The notes: generated by a model not told the origin, from the letters alone. A stretch of 64,000 nucleotides of DNA from Acidimicrobiales bacterium (GCA_029245675.1 JAQWOV010000013.1:48734-112733), one strand, 5' to 3'. Shown: positions 7,659 through 17,503, counted from the stretch's first letter. Program-made: numbers and translations.

Positions 7659-8924
7659 ATGGTTAAGCATGTACACGATCTTCTAGTCATCGGCGGAGGC
7701 CCTGCTGGAGCAGCAACTGCCTTTTGGGCTGCTTCTGCTGGGCTTGACACTGTATTTGTTGAGAAAAAAACTTTTCCACGGGAGAAAACTTGTGGTGATG
7801 GCATACCTCCACGCGGCGTTCATCAATTAATTGAAATGGGGCTTGAAGACAAACTCAAGGAATACCATCGCTTTCATGGGTTGAGAGCTATCGCTCATGG
7901 TAAGACGCTAGAAATGTCATGGCCTGAACACTCAATTTACCCACAGCATGGCTATGTGGTGCGTCGCTGTGACTTAGATGAGTTTGTAGCTAAAAATGCT
8001 GTGTCGGCTGGAGCATCTCTTCATCAAGGAGTAGAAGCCCTACGCCCGATAGAGGGCGAAAATCAGGCAATCGAGGGTGCTGTAGTACTCGATAAAGAAA
8101 CAGGATCTGAACGTGAAATACACGCTCGCTATGTAGTAATAGCTGATGGATCAAACTCAAGATTTGGGAGAGCCCTCGGTGCTTCCCGAGATAAAAGTTT
8201 GCCCATGGGTATAGCCATTCGTGGTTATTTTGAAAGCCCACTACATGATGACCCATGGATAGAAAGTTCCTTGGACATTCAAGACCGCAATGGGAATGCT
8301 ATGCCAGGTTACGGTTGGATCTTTCCAGTTGGTAACGGAACGATAAATGTAGGGATTGGTTTACTCTCTACATTTCGAGATTATAAGTCAATTAATACGA
8401 GTCATCTTTTTGAAGAATTTGCTTACTCACTTCCTGAATATTGGGGAATCAATCCTGATACTCCTGTCGCTCCTCCGACCGGAGGCCGACTGCCCATGGC
8501 CGGTTCGGTCGGTCCTAAATGTGGCCCAAACTGGCTACTAGTCGGCGACGCTGCGGGATCTATTAACCCTTTTAATGGGGAGGGAATTGACTACGCCTAC
8601 GAAACTGGGAGACTCGCTGCAAGTCTTGTTGTAGGTGCTGTAAACCATAACGATCCAATGATTTTGACTAGATACCCAGGAATGCTTGAAGACGAATTTG
8701 GCTTATATTTTCGAGTAGCGAGCCTATTTGGAAAAGTCATCGGGAATCCAACGCTCATACGTGAATTAACTCGCGTTGGTATGCGGTCTAAGCCACTAAT
8801 GGAATGGGCCTTACGAGTAATGGCAAATCTCATGCGAGATGAAGACAAAGGTTTTGCTGAAACTGCATATAGCGCAATTGCAAACATTGTAAGACTCACT
8901 CCCGACAAACTCGTTCGCAACTAA
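7659..8924 (+). CDS. FAD-dependent geranylgeranyl-reductase family oxidoreductase
   Basis: The 421-residue protein starts with an FAD-binding Rossmann motif, LLVIGGGPAGAATAFWA, then FPREKTCGDGIPPRG, whose CGDG is typical of the geranylgeranyl reductase family. A second FAD motif, LLVGDAAGSINPFNGEGI, lies near residue 290. Members reduce isoprenoid side chains of chlorophyll, archaeal lipids or, in actinobacteria, menaquinone (MenJ). Next to quinol-oxidising respiratory genes, a menaquinone tail reductase is the most likely role, but this is inference. It lies 47 bases after the cytochrome c gene on the same strand. Confidence 0.88.
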   Translation: MVKHVHDLLVIGGGPAGAATAFWAASAGLDTVFVEKKTFPREKTCGDGIPPRGVHQLIEMGLEDKLKEYHRFHGLRAIAHGKTLEMSWPEHSIYPQHGYVVRRCDLDEFVAKNAVSAGASLHQGVEALRPIEGENQAIEGAVVLDKETGSEREIHARYVVIADGSNSRFGRALGASRDKSLPMGIAIRGYFESPLHDDPWIESSLDIQDRNGNAMPGYGWIFPVGNGTINVGIGLLSTFRDYKSINTSHLFEEFAYSLPEYWGINPDTPVAPPTGGRLPMAGSVGPKCGPNWLLVGDAAGSINPFNGEGIDYAYETGRLAASLVVGAVNHNDPMILTRYPGMLEDEFGLYFRVASLFGKVIGNPTLIRELTRVGMRSKPLMEWALRVMANLMRDEDKGFAETAYSAIANIVRLTPDKLVRN

Positions 8925-8973
8925 ATTGCGAAATAACGCCTAAATCCTTTATAAGTAGGGAAGAATAGAAGAT

Positions 8974-10530
8974 GTGAACACATCTTCAAATTCTCAAGCA
9001 TGGAAGAATCTCTTCCAACATCACGAAGACAATGTTGATCTGTCCTTAATTAAAAGATTTAATGCAAATCCTGAAAGAGGCAACCAACTAAGTTTTTCTT
9101 GTGGTGACCTTTGGATAGATGTCTCAAAACAATCAATTGATGCTCAAACCACTGAACTTCTTTTCCAGTTGGCCCGAGAACAAGGTGTGAACGATTTCTT
9201 TCACTCCATGTCAAAAGGCGATGTTGTTAATCTTTCAGAAGAAGAAGCTGCGTTACATACCTCTTTGCGGAATCCGCTCCCCCCAGAAATGGTGAAAAAG
9301 AATCTTGGGCAGATGAAAGAACTACATGAAAAATTAAAGAACGGACATTTGGTCGGATCTTCAGGAAAAAAAATTTGCTCAGTAGTAAACCTTGGTATAG
9401 GCGGATCCCAACTCGGTTCATTTATGGCTTTTGAAGCACTCAAAGACTACGGAAACCCTGAATTAGAAGTGCGGTGGTCGTCGGGATTAGATATTGCTGA
9501 TTTGGATGACGCACTAATAGGACTTGATCCCGAACAAACAATAGTTGTTGTTTGTTCAAAAACTTTTAATACTTTTGAGACTCTTTCCACAGCGCGTCGT
9601 ACTCAGAACTGGTTTTTAGAAGGAGGCGTAAGTAATTTTTCATCGCAGATGTTTGCAGCCACCTCTGTGCCAGAAAATGCCTTAGCTTTCGGGATAGAAG
9701 CAGAAAATATCTTTTCTTTTTCTAGTTCTATTGGAGGACGGTTCTCTCTCGCTTCGCCCGTTTCTCTTGGATTAATGCTTTCAATCGGATACGAGAATTT
9801 TGATGACATGCTTCAGGGCATGCATCTAATTGACACGGATGTTCTTGCAAATGATAAAAGTGTTCCCCTGCTTTTAGGGCTTATAGATGTATGGAATCGC
9901 TCTGTATTAGGCGCTAATTCTTTAGCCGTCGTACCTTATAGCTACCGATTACGGGAATTTTCTTCATATCTCCAACAACTCATGATGGAAAGTTTAGGTA
10001 AATCAATCTCATCAACTGGAGAAAGTATTGAAATAGAAACTGGTATGGCTGTATGGGGGGCAAATGGAACCGATGCTCAACATTCTTTTTTCCAAGCGCT
10101 GCACCAAGGCACCGAAACTATGCCAATAGACCTAATCGGATTCGCTCGACTCTCAGATAAAGCTAATGACGAATTAATTGCCAATTTAATTGCACAAGCA
10201 CAAACTTTGGCTTTTGGACAAGACCTCACAAAAGATGCTGATTCGTTTTCTGAATATGAGATTCTCCCAGGCAACAGACCTTCAACTGTAATTCTTGCTC
10301 CTGAGCTTTCCCCAAATATTCTTGGCCAGTTAATAGCCCTATACGAACACCGAACAGTTGCCACGGGAGTGGTTTGGGGAATTAATCCATTTGATCAATG
10401 GGGAGTTGAGTATGGTAAAAAATCGGCGTTGAGAATAGTTGATGAGTTAAAAAATTCAGAAGTTTCGTCAAGCCATGACAGTTCAACTAAGAGTCTCATA
10501 GCTCGCTATAAGCATTGGCGAAATGATTAG
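8974..10530 (+). CDS. pgi: glucose-6-phosphate isomerase
   Basis: Pgi interconverts glucose 6-phosphate and fructose 6-phosphate in glycolysis and gluconeogenesis. The 518-residue product shows NLGIGGSQLGS in the N-terminal sugar-isomerase domain, the loop VVCSKTFNTFETLS, SIGGRFSLASPVSLG and the signature-like region around SLGKSIS. The start is GTG at 8974 and the ribosome site is weak (GGGAAG about ten bases upstream). It ends seven bases before the convergent hemL stop, with no visible terminator. The family is certain from these motifs. Confidence 0.95.
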   Translation: MNTSSNSQAWKNLFQHHEDNVDLSLIKRFNANPERGNQLSFSCGDLWIDVSKQSIDAQTTELLFQLAREQGVNDFFHSMSKGDVVNLSEEEAALHTSLRNPLPPEMVKKNLGQMKELHEKLKNGHLVGSSGKKICSVVNLGIGGSQLGSFMAFEALKDYGNPELEVRWSSGLDIADLDDALIGLDPEQTIVVVCSKTFNTFETLSTARRTQNWFLEGGVSNFSSQMFAATSVPENALAFGIEAENIFSFSSSIGGRFSLASPVSLGLMLSIGYENFDDMLQGMHLIDTDVLANDKSVPLLLGLIDVWNRSVLGANSLAVVPYSYRLREFSSYLQQLMMESLGKSISSTGESIEIETGMAVWGANGTDAQHSFFQALHQGTETMPIDLIGFARLSDKANDELIANLIAQAQTLAFGQDLTKDADSFSEYEILPGNRPSTVILAPELSPNILGQLIALYEHRTVATGVVWGINPFDQWGVEYGKKSALRIVDELKNSEVSSSHDSSTKSLIARYKHWRND

Positions 10531-10537
10531 TCTTTAA

Positions 10538-11797
10538 TCAAATTGAAGCGACAGCAGCTGCTGCTCGTTCGAGCGTTGTGTCAATAATCTGTTCTGAATG
10601 AACAAGACTTGGGAATAAGCCTTCATACGGTCCAGGGGCTAAAGCAACTCCGTTTTGAAGAAGAGCGTGAAAGACTTTTGAATATATTCCATTTTCAGCC
10701 AACTTTTGAGCTTCATCAAAATTAGTAGGCGGGTTTTGATCTCCAAAAAATAGTCCTACCAACGAACCAACTCGAGGTACTGATACAGAAAATCCAGCAG
10801 AAGTGAACACTTCCTCAAGTCCATCTGCCAAACGAGTAGCAGTAGTAACCAATTGAGTATGTGCTTCCTGATTGAGTAGTTCTAAAGTGGCACGACCAGC
10901 AGCCATGGCTAATGGATTCCCTGAGAGAGTACCCGCTTGATAAACCCCTCCTAAAGGTGCAAGATTTTCCATTATTTCTCTTCGAGCACCAAACGCTCCA
11001 ACTGGCAGCCCTCCACCAACTACTTTTCCGAAGCACCAAATATCAGGTGCAACTCCAAAATATTCAGCAGCCCCTCCATGAGCGAGTCGGAAGCCAGTTA
11101 TTACTTCATCAAAGATAAGTAGTGCTCCACTCTGGTCGCATACTTTTCTAAGTTCGTTTAGAAAACCTGGATTTGGAGCGACTAAACCCATATTCGCTGC
11201 AACTGGTTCAACAATTACTGCTGCGACTGTTTCATCAATTTCAGGCACAACGTTATATGGAGCAACAATTGTGTCAGCAACTGCACCTGGTGTTACTCCT
11301 TCGCATCCACTAAGCCCTTGGTTTGCTACACCACTTCCCCCAGCAGCAAGAAGTGCGTCAGAATGCCCGTGATAGCAGCCAGCAAATTTCAATATTCGAT
11401 TTCTTCCTGTTGCTCCCCGTGCAAGCCGGATCGCAGACATTGTTGCTTCTGTACCGCTGGAAACAAATCTCACAAGTTCAAGTCCTTGAATTCTTTCACT
11501 AACCATTTCTGCAAGCTTTATTTCCGCTTCGGTCGGCGCACCAAAAGTGGTTCCCTTAGCAGCAGCTTCTGTGATTGCTTTTACAACTGCTGGATGGGCA
11601 TGTCCTAAAATTCCTGGCCCGTATGACTGCACATAGTCGATATAACAATTTTCTTCAGCGTCGTAAATGAAAGGACCTTTAGCGTGTGTAACGAAATATG
11701 GTGTTCCCCCGACTGAACCAAAGGCTCTTACTGGAGAATTTACTCCACCAGGTATGACTTGTTTAGCGCGAAAAAATAGATCAGAATTTGATGTCAT
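10538..11797 (-). CDS. hemL: glutamate-1-semialdehyde 2,1-aminomutase
   Basis: HemL converts glutamate-1-semialdehyde to 5-aminolevulinate, the second step of the C5 haem pathway, in the cytoplasm with PLP. The 419-residue protein has IPGGVNSPVRAF at the start, RFVSSGTEATMSAIRLARG, and LIFDEVITGFR followed by the PLP-lysine region WCFGKVVGGGLPVGAFG. Its ATG overlaps the hemB stop (ATGA), and it is the last gene of the hemA-C-D-B-L run. Length matches the family. It ends close to the convergent pgi gene. Confidence 0.97.
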   Translation of the reverse strand: MTSNSDLFFRAKQVIPGGVNSPVRAFGSVGGTPYFVTHAKGPFIYDAEENCYIDYVQSYGPGILGHAHPAVVKAITEAAAKGTTFGAPTEAEIKLAEMVSERIQGLELVRFVSSGTEATMSAIRLARGATGRNRILKFAGCYHGHSDALLAAGGSGVANQGLSGCEGVTPGAVADTIVAPYNVVPEIDETVAAVIVEPVAANMGLVAPNPGFLNELRKVCDQSGALLIFDEVITGFRLAHGGAAEYFGVAPDIWCFGKVVGGGLPVGAFGARREIMENLAPLGGVYQAGTLSGNPLAMAAGRATLELLNQEAHTQLVTTATRLADGLEEVFTSAGFSVSVPRVGSLVGLFFGDQNPPTNFDEAQKLAENGIYSKVFHALLQNGVALAPGPYEGLFPSLVHSEQIIDTTLERAAAAVASI

Positions 11798-12771
11798 TTT
11801 TGAAGATTTTCAGCAGCTCGACAAGCTAAATAGGTGAGTATGAAATCGGCACCGGCTCTTTTTATTGATAGAAGATGTTCCATCCCAACACTTTCGCCAT
11901 CTATCCATCCGTTAGCTGCCGCTGCTTCCACCATGGCATATTCTCCACTCACGTGGTAGGCAGCTAAGGGAACATTGACTTCTGATCGGATTTGTGAAAT
12001 AACGTCAAGGTAAGAAAGAGCGGGCTTTACCATCACCATGTCTGCTCCTTCAGAAATATCAAGAAGAACTTCCGTAACTGCTTCTCGAGCATTTGGTGGA
12101 TCTTGCTGATAGCCCTTTCTGTCTCCACCGTCAGCAATTTCTACATCTACTGCGTCCCGAAATGGACCATAAAGAGCTGAAGCATATTTCGCGGCATAAG
12201 CGAGAATTGAAATGTCCTCATAACCCTTGCTATCTAGCGCAGTACGTATTGCTTTCACTTGGCCGTCCATCATGCCTGAAGGTGCGGTCACATGTGCTCC
12301 AGCTTCTGCTTGAGCAATAGCTATATTTTGATATAACTCCAGCGTCGCATCATTATCTACCACTCCATTGCTTTTTACGATTCCACAATGACCATGGTCG
12401 GTGTATTCATCAACACAGAGGTCAGCGATAAGAACCATCTCATCATCGAATTCGTTTCTTAAGTCACCAAGTGCTTGTTGAACTATTCCTTCAGGATTCC
12501 ATGCTTCTGAACCTGTTGAGTCTTTTTTCTCGGGAATGCCAAATAATACGATGCCTGGGATCCCTCTATCTCTCAGTTTTTTTACTTCTTCTATAAGACT
12601 GCTTCGGGTGTGCTGGAAGACTCCTGGTAAGGAATGGACCGGTTGGGGTTCTGTAACCCCTTCTCGTACAAATAGAGGCGCGACTAAGTCATTAACCGAC
12701 AATTGTGTTTCAGCCACAAGTCGGCGAAGCGCTTCCGTTCTACGTAAACGGCGAGGACGACGTTCTATCAC
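11794..12771 (-). CDS. hemB: delta-aminolevulinic acid dehydratase (porphobilinogen synthase)
   Basis: HemB joins two 5-aminolevulinate molecules to porphobilinogen. The 325-residue protein has YAAKYASALYGPFRDA and MVMVKPALSYLDV, which hold the two catalytic lysines. The metal-site segment is LCVDEYTDHGHCG: it has the first and last cysteines of the zinc type but Asp at the middle cysteine, a mixed pattern also seen in other actinobacteria and thought to mean altered zinc dependence. It lies 19 bases after hemD and overlaps hemL. Confidence 0.97.
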   Translation of the reverse strand: MIERRPRRLRRTEALRRLVAETQLSVNDLVAPLFVREGVTEPQPVHSLPGVFQHTRSSLIEEVKKLRDRGIPGIVLFGIPEKKDSTGSEAWNPEGIVQQALGDLRNEFDDEMVLIADLCVDEYTDHGHCGIVKSNGVVDNDATLELYQNIAIAQAEAGAHVTAPSGMMDGQVKAIRTALDSKGYEDISILAYAAKYASALYGPFRDAVDVEIADGGDRKGYQQDPPNAREAVTEVLLDISEGADMVMVKPALSYLDVISQIRSEVNVPLAAYHVSGEYAMVEAAAANGWIDGESVGMEHLLSIKRAGADFILTYLACRAAENLQK

Positions 12772-12790
12772 AGAAAATAATTCTAGGCAG

Positions 12791-13528
12791 TTAGTTCGCT
12801 GCCCACTCTCGCGCGGCCAATATAAGTCCTTCTACTGAGTATGGATCAGCCTGATAAATGTCTTTGTAACCGTTTTTACTCGCAGCTTTTGCGGTAATTG
12901 GCCCAATACATAACGCTGTTTTCGGAGTCGACTCCTTATCCAATGCGGTATAACGCTCAACGGCTGAAGTTGAAGCGAAAATAACTGCATCTGCATTTTG
13001 TGCTTGTTTTAATTTTTCTTCATCAACTTGTGGTTGAACGTTTCTATAGGCAATTACCTCTTCTACTCTCCATCCAAGATTTCGTAACCCATTCGCTAGT
13101 AGTGGTCGAACTTTTTCAGCACGAATAAAAAGTATTCTCTCTTCATCATTGTTGGGTGAAGCAAATTCAGACAAGAGGGATTCGCCAACTGCTTTCTTTG
13201 GTATGAGGTTTACTTGGCATCCAGCTTTTACTAAAACTTCAGCAGTTTGAGTTCCAATCACTGCAAAAGGAACAGAAGGAACGACTTCATCGAAAACATC
13301 AATTAACCGACTAGCTGCGTTTGGAGAGGTAACTACAACCCAGTCATAGTTTTCAAGATCATGAACTGCTTTTTCTAAAGCAGCTCCTCCGTCTTCTGGA
13401 TCTTGGATTTCTACCATTGGTAGTTCTATTACGGTGGCCCCTTCTCTAGTCAAGTATTCAGACAACATCCCTGCTTGTTCTGTTGCACGTGTTACAACCA
13501 CTGTTCGACCGGATAACAAACTATTCAT
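12791..13528 (-). CDS. hemD: uroporphyrinogen-III synthase
   Basis: HemD closes hydroxymethylbilane to uroporphyrinogen III. The 245-residue protein begins LSGRTVVVTRATEQAGML, and has WVVVTSPNAASRLIDVF and VIFASTSAVERY, the loosely conserved motifs of the family. In some actinobacteria hemD is fused to a methyltransferase; here it is the stand-alone form. It overlaps the hemC end by eight bases. Sequence conservation of HemD is low in general, but the position between hemC and hemB settles it. Confidence 0.93.
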   Translation of the reverse strand: MNSLLSGRTVVVTRATEQAGMLSEYLTREGATVIELPMVEIQDPEDGGAALEKAVHDLENYDWVVVTSPNAASRLIDVFDEVVPSVPFAVIGTQTAEVLVKAGCQVNLIPKKAVGESLLSEFASPNNDEERILFIRAEKVRPLLANGLRNLGWRVEEVIAYRNVQPQVDEEKLKQAQNADAVIFASTSAVERYTALDKESTPKTALCIGPITAKAASKNGYKDIYQADPYSVEGLILAAREWAAN

Positions 13529-14417
13529 TTTTTTCCATCAATTGTCTGCCGCCTTGAGTGTCAAATAGAGACTGTGCAACTTTTTTCCCGAGAGCTAAAC
13601 CGTCTTTACCTGTTTCTGTAACCCGAAGCAGCGTTTTGCCGTCATATGAAGAAAGTGCCCCAGTTAACAAAACGTCGTTACCTTTAGTAATGGCATGCGC
13701 TGCTATTGGGAGGTCACAGCCCGTTCCTAGTTCAGATAAAAATGCTCTTTCTGCCATTACAGAACGGTGGGTATCTAAATGATTGATTTCTGATAAGAGT
13801 GTTGAAATTTCCGGTTCATCTACACGACATTCGATAGCGAGTGCTCCTTGCCCTACTTGAGGAAGAAGTACCGATGGGTCTAATACATCAACAATTTGTG
13901 GTTTCAAGTTCAATCTGTCCAAAGCTGCCTTGGCCATAACTATTCCGTCGTACTGTTCTGCCTTCTTTAAACGTGTCTCGATGTTTCCTCGCAACTCTTC
14001 AAAACAAAGGTCCGGCCGTAAATACTTTAAATGAGCTTGACGGCGAATAGAACCAGTGGCAATACGTGCTTTTGAAGGAAGATCTAACCACCGATTCCCA
14101 ATGAGTGCATCCCTCGGGTCTGCTCTCTCTGGAAATGCAATTATTTGTAGTCCGTCAGGTGATAGCGCTGGCAAGTCTTTTGCAGAATGAACTGCGAAAT
14201 CGGCTCTTCCTTCAAGAACCGCTATCTGCACTTCTTTCACAAAAATTCCTTGACCGCCTAATTCATTTAATGGTGTTTCACGATCTCGATCGCCCGTAGT
14301 TTCTACAACAACCGTCTCAACTTCTAATTCAGGGAACGCGTCAACTAGTAAAGAAATAGATTTCTTCGTTTGCCACAGCGCCAAGGGGCTGCCTCGAGTA
14401 GCGGCCCTGATCTTCAT
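13521..14417 (-). CDS. hemC: hydroxymethylbilane synthase (porphobilinogen deaminase)
   Basis: HemC polymerises four porphobilinogens to hydroxymethylbilane. The 298-residue protein begins KIRAATRGSPLALWQT, has DFAVHSAKDLPA, LRGNIETRLKK and the cofactor-cysteine region ERAFLSELGTGCDLPIAAHA, where C attaches the dipyrromethane. It sits ten bases after hemA and overlaps hemD by eight bases. Confidence 0.97.
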   Translation of the reverse strand: MKIRAATRGSPLALWQTKKSISLLVDAFPELEVETVVVETTGDRDRETPLNELGGQGIFVKEVQIAVLEGRADFAVHSAKDLPALSPDGLQIIAFPERADPRDALIGNRWLDLPSKARIATGSIRRQAHLKYLRPDLCFEELRGNIETRLKKAEQYDGIVMAKAALDRLNLKPQIVDVLDPSVLLPQVGQGALAIECRVDEPEISTLLSEINHLDTHRSVMAERAFLSELGTGCDLPIAAHAITKGNDVLLTGALSSYDGKTLLRVTETGKDGLALGKKVAQSLFDTQGGRQLMEKNE

Positions 14418-14427
14418 AGTTTTGATG

Positions 14428-15687
14428 CTATAGGTTAAACAAGTCGCGCAATGCTTCAGCTAAACGTTCACCTCGAGCGGTTCCAGCAGCATCTTTCATA
14501 CGCACTGTAGGTTCATGGAGAAGTTTTCCTACGACACCAGTAACAAGGCTCTCCACGGCTTTACGTTGATCTTCATCCATTCCTTCTAATTTTGAAGCAA
14601 AGCGAGAAAATTCACTTTCAGTTATTCCTGTAGCTCGATCACGAAGCCCTGCTACTAAAGGAGCCACAGAGCGAGCCGTTGATTCATCTACATAGCTGTC
14701 AAGTTCATCATCAATAATCGCCTGAACTCCAGTAATCTCTCTACGTCGTGCTTGGATTCCTTCTTCGGCAAATGCCCGTAAGTCATCCATATCCAGCAAG
14801 GTCACTCCATCGATTTTCCCCGCAGCGGGATCTACATCTCTCGGCACGGCTATATCAACAACAAGGAGCTCTCGATCTGATCTTCCTCGCATAACATCAT
14901 TAAGATCTCCATGCTCAAGGATGACCGAAGAAGCTCCGGTTGAAGTTAATAACACGTCAATTTCAGCAAGATATTTTGGAAGTTCGTTAAGTTCAACAGG
15001 TTTACCCTGAAGTCGATCTGCGACTTGAACAGCATTTTCCCATGTTCTATTTGCAACTAAAATCTCTGAAACTCCTCCACCATTTAAGGCGCGGGCTAAT
15101 CCTTCTCCCATTTTCCCGGTTCCAACGACGAGAACCCGTAGATCGCTTAGTCCTCCAAGACGTTGCTCAGCCATTGCTACTGCAGCTTGAGAAACTGAAG
15201 TTGTTTTTTGAGAAATTTCTGTTTCGGTTCTAACACGTTTCCCTACCTGAAGTGCGTGTCGAAACATTGGGTTCAGAACTGGGCCGACAGTTGACTCTTC
15301 GGCTGCCGCTTCCCACGCCAATCGAACTTGACCGAGGATTTCATTTTCTCCAAGGACTACAGAATCTAGTCCCGACGCGACTGCAAACAGATGTCTTACT
15401 GCGTCAACATCATATAGACCAGTTAAGTAGTCAGAGAATTCTTCAGGAGCTACATGTGTTGTTTCTGCAAAGAAATTGCGAATATCTTCATACCCTCCAT
15501 GAAATTTCTCCGCGAATGCATACACTTCGATTCTGTTGCACGTGGATAACACAACTGCTTCCGTCACATGTTCTCTTGAAGTGAGATCAGCAAGTGCTTT
15601 AGGCAAGTCAGTCTTTTGAATAGTCATTCGTTCCAGAATTTCGAGCGGAACATTTTTATGATTTAGACCTACGACAACAATGGACAC
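14428..15687 (-). CDS. hemA: glutamyl-tRNA reductase
   Basis: HemA reduces glutamyl-tRNA to glutamate-1-semialdehyde, the committed step of C5 haem synthesis. The 419-residue protein has GLNHKNVPLEILERM, the catalytic cysteine in AVVLSTCNRIEVYA, SVVLGENEILGQVR, the NADPH-binding VVGTGKMGEGLARAL, and a C-terminal dimerisation helix. It begins the haem gene run and is 165 bases downstream of rex, so it may have its own promoter there. In Streptomyces, rex and hemACD are co-transcribed, and the same order is kept here. Confidence 0.97.
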   Translation of the reverse strand: MSIVVVGLNHKNVPLEILERMTIQKTDLPKALADLTSREHVTEAVVLSTCNRIEVYAFAEKFHGGYEDIRNFFAETTHVAPEEFSDYLTGLYDVDAVRHLFAVASGLDSVVLGENEILGQVRLAWEAAAEESTVGPVLNPMFRHALQVGKRVRTETEISQKTTSVSQAAVAMAEQRLGGLSDLRVLVVGTGKMGEGLARALNGGGVSEILVANRTWENAVQVADRLQGKPVELNELPKYLAEIDVLLTSTGASSVILEHGDLNDVMRGRSDRELLVVDIAVPRDVDPAAGKIDGVTLLDMDDLRAFAEEGIQARRREITGVQAIIDDELDSYVDESTARSVAPLVAGLRDRATGITESEFSRFASKLEGMDEDQRKAVESLVTGVVGKLLHEPTVRMKDAAGTARGERLAEALRDLFNL

Positions 15688-15852
15688 TGTCCGGTCTCCT
15701 TAATTACTGATGACAATCCCAACACATCAATTTCTGCACTTTGGCTTTGTAGGAACTTAATTCTTTTATTTAAAACTCTTGTTATACACCTATCATGACG
15801 GATTGAGAGCCCGTTTAACAACTTGGTAGAAAGAGAAAAAAGTCACTATTTA

Positions 15853-16500
15853 CTATTCATTTCTTTCTCTTTGTTGTTCATGAAAAGCGAGAATATGAAG
15901 TTCGGTGGCGAGATCTACTTTCCGAAGAGTTACGGATTCTGGGACAGTAACAAGACCTGGGGCAAAGTTTAAAATAGAGTAGATTCCGGCATCAAATAAT
16001 TGGTCTGCAGCCAACTGTGCAGCTGCAGCGGGAGTGGCGATTATTCCGAGTGTGCAACTATTTTTCTGAACTACATCTTTTAATTTTTCAAATGGTTCAA
16101 CAGTTATGCCAGCCACTTCTTGACCTATCACCTCTGGAGAAGAATCCACTAGCCCTTTAATCGGAAAGCCTCCAGATGCGAAGCCTCCATAATAAGTTAA
16201 GGCTCTTCCAAGGTTTCCAGCTCCAACGATTACAACTGATACTGGGTCCCCGGCACCTAGCACACGTTTAATTTGTTCAATAAGAAAATCAACTTCATAG
16301 CCGACTCCGCGTTTTCCATAAGATCCAAGAATTGACAGATCTTTACGAACATTTTCCGCATTGACTCCTGCAATAGTCGCTAATTGTTCAGATGAGGCGG
16401 TTTCTACTCCATCGTTTGTTAAATCAACAAGTCCTCTGAGGTATACCGGCAAGCGAGCAACAGTAGCTTCCGGAACTAACGGAGTTGAGGCCTCATCCAC
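15853..16500 (-). CDS. rex: redox-sensing transcriptional repressor Rex
   Basis: Rex binds operator palindromes when the NADH/NAD+ ratio is low and lets go when NADH rises. The 215-residue product has an N-terminal winged helix (about 10-75, with VRKDLS at 51-56 and GKRGVGY at 62-68), and a Rossmann domain with GAGNLG at 93-98. The C-terminal helix swaps between subunits in the family. The start is a GTG at 16500 with a poor ribosome site. It is placed between a 29-residue membrane peptide gene and hemA. Two Rex-like palindromes in this window precede respiratory operons. Confidence 0.96.
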   Translation of the reverse strand: MDEASTPLVPEATVARLPVYLRGLVDLTNDGVETASSEQLATIAGVNAENVRKDLSILGSYGKRGVGYEVDFLIEQIKRVLGAGDPVSVVIVGAGNLGRALTYYGGFASGGFPIKGLVDSSPEVIGQEVAGITVEPFEKLKDVVQKNSCTLGIIATPAAAAQLAADQLFDAGIYSILNFAPGLVTVPESVTLRKVDLATELHILAFHEQQRERNE

Positions 16501-16558
16501 CTCTTTAACTTAGATGTTTGTGGACGTGAGAAGAAGGATCGTTACCAATAACTAATAG

Positions 16559-16648
16559 CTAGTCAACTAACCACACAAATTGGACTACTGCAGCTCCCAT
16601 AATTGCTAGCAGCAATACAGCTGTTGCAATAGTTGTCCCTAATCTCAT
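16559..16648 (-). CDS. 29-residue single-pass membrane peptide
   Basis: An ATG at 16648-16646 overlaps the stop codon of the upstream SAM hydrolase gene (ATGA) and opens a frame of 29 codons ending in TAG at 16559-16561. The peptide starts MRLGTTIATAVLLLAIM and continues as a hydrophobic helix to a WLVD end, so it would be one membrane helix with a short positive N-terminus. It fills most of the gap before rex. No known family is recognised. The stop/start overlap, the length-filling frame and the coherent helix favour a real gene over chance, but proof needs expression data. Confidence 0.6.
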   Translation of the reverse strand: MRLGTTIATAVLLLAIMGAAVVQFVWLVD

Positions 16649-17502
16649 GAACTTTCCTTTTTTGGTTGGAGATCTACTGGGGTGGAAATTCCTGAGTCAT
16701 GAGAAGCTCTAACTATTTGAATTGAGTCACCGATAGAAGCGCGAAGTTCGTTCGCAGCTGAACTTCTAAAGGATGCTATTTCAACCAAACCTGTTGAATT
16801 GACTATGAAACCTAATCCACCTTCAGAAATCTGCTCAAAAGCGGTAACACGATCTACTGAGTGTATTTGATTGTCTATTTTTATCTGCAGCTTGTCTTGA
16901 GGCAGATCTTCAGGACCAATATTAAGTTGAATATTTCCATACTGATCTATCCATAGAACTTCGGTATGTAGGGTCTCTCCATCAAGGTAAGAAACTGGAA
17001 TGAGTGCAGGAACTAAGCCATTCGGATCTATAACTTCACCAAGTTCTGTGATATCGACTCCATTCACTAAATGCGCAGCAGCAGGAGCAAAAACATCTCT
17101 TCCATCAAAAGTCGTTGACGGCCCGTTCAATTGGAAATCTGAATTTGTAAGTTCAACAACTCTTTTTGGGCCACCAACCATTGCTACTGCAGGCGCTAAT
17201 AGGCCGTTATCTGGACCGATTAAAACTGATTCACCCTCTCCAACTTCGACAGCTATTCTTTTTCGTTCAGTCCCTACACCAGGATCAACCACAGCCAATA
17301 CAATTCCTGGGCATAAATACTCAACACTCCTAGCTAAAGCTAATGACCCAGCTCTTACATCATGAGCAGGTATCCCATGAGTGATGTCAATCACATCAAC
17401 TTGAGGAGCAATGCTATGAAGCACCGAATGAACAACACCAACAAATTCATCCCTTGTTCCAAAATCAGACAAAAATGAAACAGTGTTATACCGACTAGGC
17501 AC
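16645..17502 (-). CDS. SAM hydrolase (adenosine-forming), DUF62 family
   Basis: The 285-residue protein belongs to the SAM hydroxide adenosyltransferase family, relatives of fluorinase and chlorinase that cleave S-adenosylmethionine to adenosine and methionine. Visible motifs are FLSDFGTRDEFVGV near the N-terminus, IDITHGIPAHDVRAG, AVVDPGVGTERK, LIGPDNGLLAPA and WIDQYGNIQLNI in the C-terminal barrel. It follows proC by one base and overlaps the small peptide gene. Physiological role is unclear for the family. Confidence 0.92.
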   Translation of the reverse strand: MPSRYNTVSFLSDFGTRDEFVGVVHSVLHSIAPQVDVIDITHGIPAHDVRAGSLALARSVEYLCPGIVLAVVDPGVGTERKRIAVEVGEGESVLIGPDNGLLAPAVAMVGGPKRVVELTNSDFQLNGPSTTFDGRDVFAPAAAHLVNGVDITELGEVIDPNGLVPALIPVSYLDGETLHTEVLWIDQYGNIQLNIGPEDLPQDKLQIKIDNQIHSVDRVTAFEQISEGGLGFIVNSTGLVEIASFRSSAANELRASIGDSIQIVRASHDSGISTPVDLQPKKESS

Positions 17503-17503
17503 C

